DNA from: JAUVXJ01 sp034430275 | GTDB lineage: Bacteria; Chloroflexota; Anaerolineae; UBA7937; B3-Chlor | Reading direction: 5' to 3' | Length of the DNA stretch: 14,880 bases | Assembly (NCBI GenBank): GCA_034430275.1 | Contig: DAOUEW010000114.1 | Coordinates: 1 to 14,880, forward strand | In this document: piece after piece, positions 13,590 through 14,880 of the stretch | Layout: each line of letters starts with the position of its first letter | Numbering within the stretch: the first letter of the stretch is position 1 | Translations under genes and position numbers: made by a program | Notes under the pieces: generated by a model | Told to the model about the DNA's origin: nothing | What the model saw: the letters and a program-made list of their open reading frames with translations, nothing else | Database searches by the model: none

Positions 13590-14813
13590 ATGAACCTGTG
13601 GCAGACTCTCAAAGTCGCGTGGGAAGGGATAGCCGTCAACAAGGCGCGTTCATTCTTGACCATGCTGGGGATCATCATCGGGGTCGCGGCGGTGATCATC
13701 ATGATGGCCGTCAGCGCGGGCACCGAGGCCACCATTTCCGACAGGATAACCGGCCTGGGATCCAACCTGATCATGGTCAGTCGCGGCTTCGGCCAGGGAG
13801 CAGGCCCCGGAGCCCGGCAGACGGAGGGGCTGAGCTACGAGGATGCCCTGGCCGTGCGCGAGCAGGTGACCGGCATCACTGGCGTGGTAGCTGAGCAGAT
13901 GGCCATGGACCAGGTCGTGAGGGCCGACTCAGCAACGATAGAGACGGACGTCATCGGGGCCATGCCGGATTTCCCGGCGGTGCGGGGGGTGGGGTTGGCG
14001 GACGGCCGGTTCTTCACCCTGGAGGACCTGGATCGGAAGGCCAAGGTCGCGGTGCTGGCCTACACTACCGCGCAGGAACTCTTCGGTGAGGGGGACCCCA
14101 TCGGTCAGAGCATTACCGCGGGAAACGTCAGGCTGACAGTTGTGGGTGTACTGGCTGAGAAGGGGCTAGTAGGCCAGACCGACTACGATCAGAGGGTCTA
14201 TGTTCCCCTCACTGTGGCCTTCGACCGCTTCACTCCGAGTCGGCGGTTCGGAAACATGATCATGACCATATACGTGCAAGCCGAGAGTAAGGATACGATC
14301 GACAGCGCGATCACTCAGATCGACGCGCTACTGAGGAAACGCCACGATATCTCGGCTGCGGAAGATCCGGATTTCACCATCTATACGCAGGAAGACATCA
14401 TCGAGACGCAAGAGTCCACGACAGAAGCCTTCCGCTCGCTGCTGGGCTGGGTGGCGGGTGTGTCCTTGCTGGTGGGAGGGATCGGAATCATGAACATCAT
14501 GCTGGTCAGTGTCACGGAGCGTACGCGGGAGATAGGCATTCGGCAGGCCGTGGGGGCTGCACCATCCGACATTCGTCTCCAGTTCCTCGCTGAGGGCTTG
14601 GTGCTCAGCCTGGTGGGAGGCTTGCTGGGGGTGGCCTTCGGCATAGGGGGTTCCTGGCTCTTTGGCCAGACCAGCGACATGCGCACGGTGGTCGTCTGGA
14701 ACTCCATCGTGCTGGCCTTCTGCTCGGCGGCAGCGGTGGGGATCTTCTTCGGCTTCTATCCGGCCAATCGGGCCTCGCAGCTCGATCCCATAGAGGCGCT
14801 ACGACACGAGTGA
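13590..14813 (+). CDS. ABC transporter permease, MacB/FtsX type
   Basis: 407-residue permease. The N-terminus (LWQTLKVAWEGIAVNKARSFLTMLGIIIGVAAVIIMMAV) contains the first transmembrane helix (about residues 20-42), followed by a MacB-type periplasmic core domain (about 43-280). Three transmembrane helices follow: LLGWVAGVSLLVGGIGIMNIML, LVLSLVGGLLGVAFGIGG and VLAFCSAAAVGIFFGF. The MacB/FtsX signature TERTREIGIRQAVGA sits in the loop after the second helix, and the end PANRASQLDPIEALRHE is typical of MacB-family permeases. Four helices and a big outer domain match MacB in its split form, with the ATPase encoded by the preceding gene. GAGAGGTGA overlapping the previous stop serves as ribosome binding site, so translation is probably coupled. 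Confidence 0.95.
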   Translation: MNLWQTLKVAWEGIAVNKARSFLTMLGIIIGVAAVIIMMAVSAGTEATISDRITGLGSNLIMVSRGFGQGAGPGARQTEGLSYEDALAVREQVTGITGVVAEQMAMDQVVRADSATIETDVIGAMPDFPAVRGVGLADGRFFTLEDLDRKAKVAVLAYTTAQELFGEGDPIGQSITAGNVRLTVVGVLAEKGLVGQTDYDQRVYVPLTVAFDRFTPSRRFGNMIMTIYVQAESKDTIDSAITQIDALLRKRHDISAAEDPDFTIYTQEDIIETQESTTEAFRSLLGWVAGVSLLVGGIGIMNIMLVSVTERTREIGIRQAVGAAPSDIRLQFLAEGLVLSLVGGLLGVAFGIGGSWLFGQTSDMRTVVVWNSIVLAFCSAAAVGIFFGFYPANRASQLDPIEALRHE

Positions 14814-14847
14814 GCAAGAAGCAGTGCAGAGAGAAACGGAGGGCAAC

Positions 14848-14880
14848 ATGGTACGGAAGGTAGTGGTGGGACTTATGCTA
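14848..14880 (+). CDS. Start of a further gene (cut by window end)
   Basis: ATG 14848 has GGAGGG (14838-14843) 4 nt upstream, 34 bp after the permease stop. The 11 visible codons (MVRKVVVGLML) look like the start of a signal peptide or membrane segment. This is consistent with one more exported or membrane component in the transporter operon, but identity cannot be judged. Confidence 0.55.
   Translation, partial: MVRKVVVGLML

Noticed and set aside
1..14880. CRISPR array, tRNA/rRNA genes, insertion sequences, phage genes
   Set aside because: I saw no regularly spaced repeats with spacers, no tRNA-like cloverleaf, no transposase motifs and no terminal inverted repeats.

Overview
The window looks like chromosome from a fairly GC-rich bacterium, most likely a member of the Chloroflexota (Anaerolineae-like). 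This is inferred from gene content: a DnaB-DnaD-DnaC/DnaI-type primosome cluster, small exported proteins, and MacA-like adaptors whose coiled coils are very acidic. No rRNA or other phylogenetic marker is present to prove it. All genes recognised are on the + strand. I see no tRNA, rRNA, CRISPR array, insertion sequence or phage gene.

Region 1 (1-5192) is housekeeping. It holds the 3' part of leuS, closed by a hairpin terminator. An extended -10 promoter follows, then a tightly packed operon: bifunctional-nuclease-family protein, replicative helicase DnaB, a DnaD-domain protein, and a DnaC/DnaI-like loader. The loader carries two tandem AAA+ ATPase domains, the second with altered motifs, and its start overlaps the DnaD gene by 83 bp.

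Region 2 (5193-9150) is an envelope or stress block. It has two paralogous small exported proteins (tandem duplication, one 48-bp block identical in DNA), each with its own promoter and terminator. Next come a DegP/HtrA-type trypsin-like protease with one PDZ domain, a possible 21-codon small ORF, and a membrane-anchored protein with a lone PDZ domain.

Region 3 (9151-14880) is an export block. It has two paralogous HlyD/MacA-type periplasmic-adaptor-like proteins, a MacB/LolD-type ABC ATPase, a MacB/FtsX-type permease, and the first 11 codons of another gene. The first adaptor has an enlarged coiled-coil hairpin with an internal repeat and four cysteines.

The most interesting signal is non-coding. 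Five intergenic regions (before both small exported proteins, the HtrA gene and both adaptor genes) carry the same architecture: hexamers related to TTMAYA repeated every 11 bp, with the proximal hexamer ending exactly 9 bp before a -10 element. In four of the five the -10 is preceded by TGN. This is the layout expected for activation by an OmpR/PhoB/PhoP-family response regulator. It ties the small exported proteins, the protease/PDZ pair and the MacAB-like transporter into one candidate regulon. The regulator itself is not in the window.
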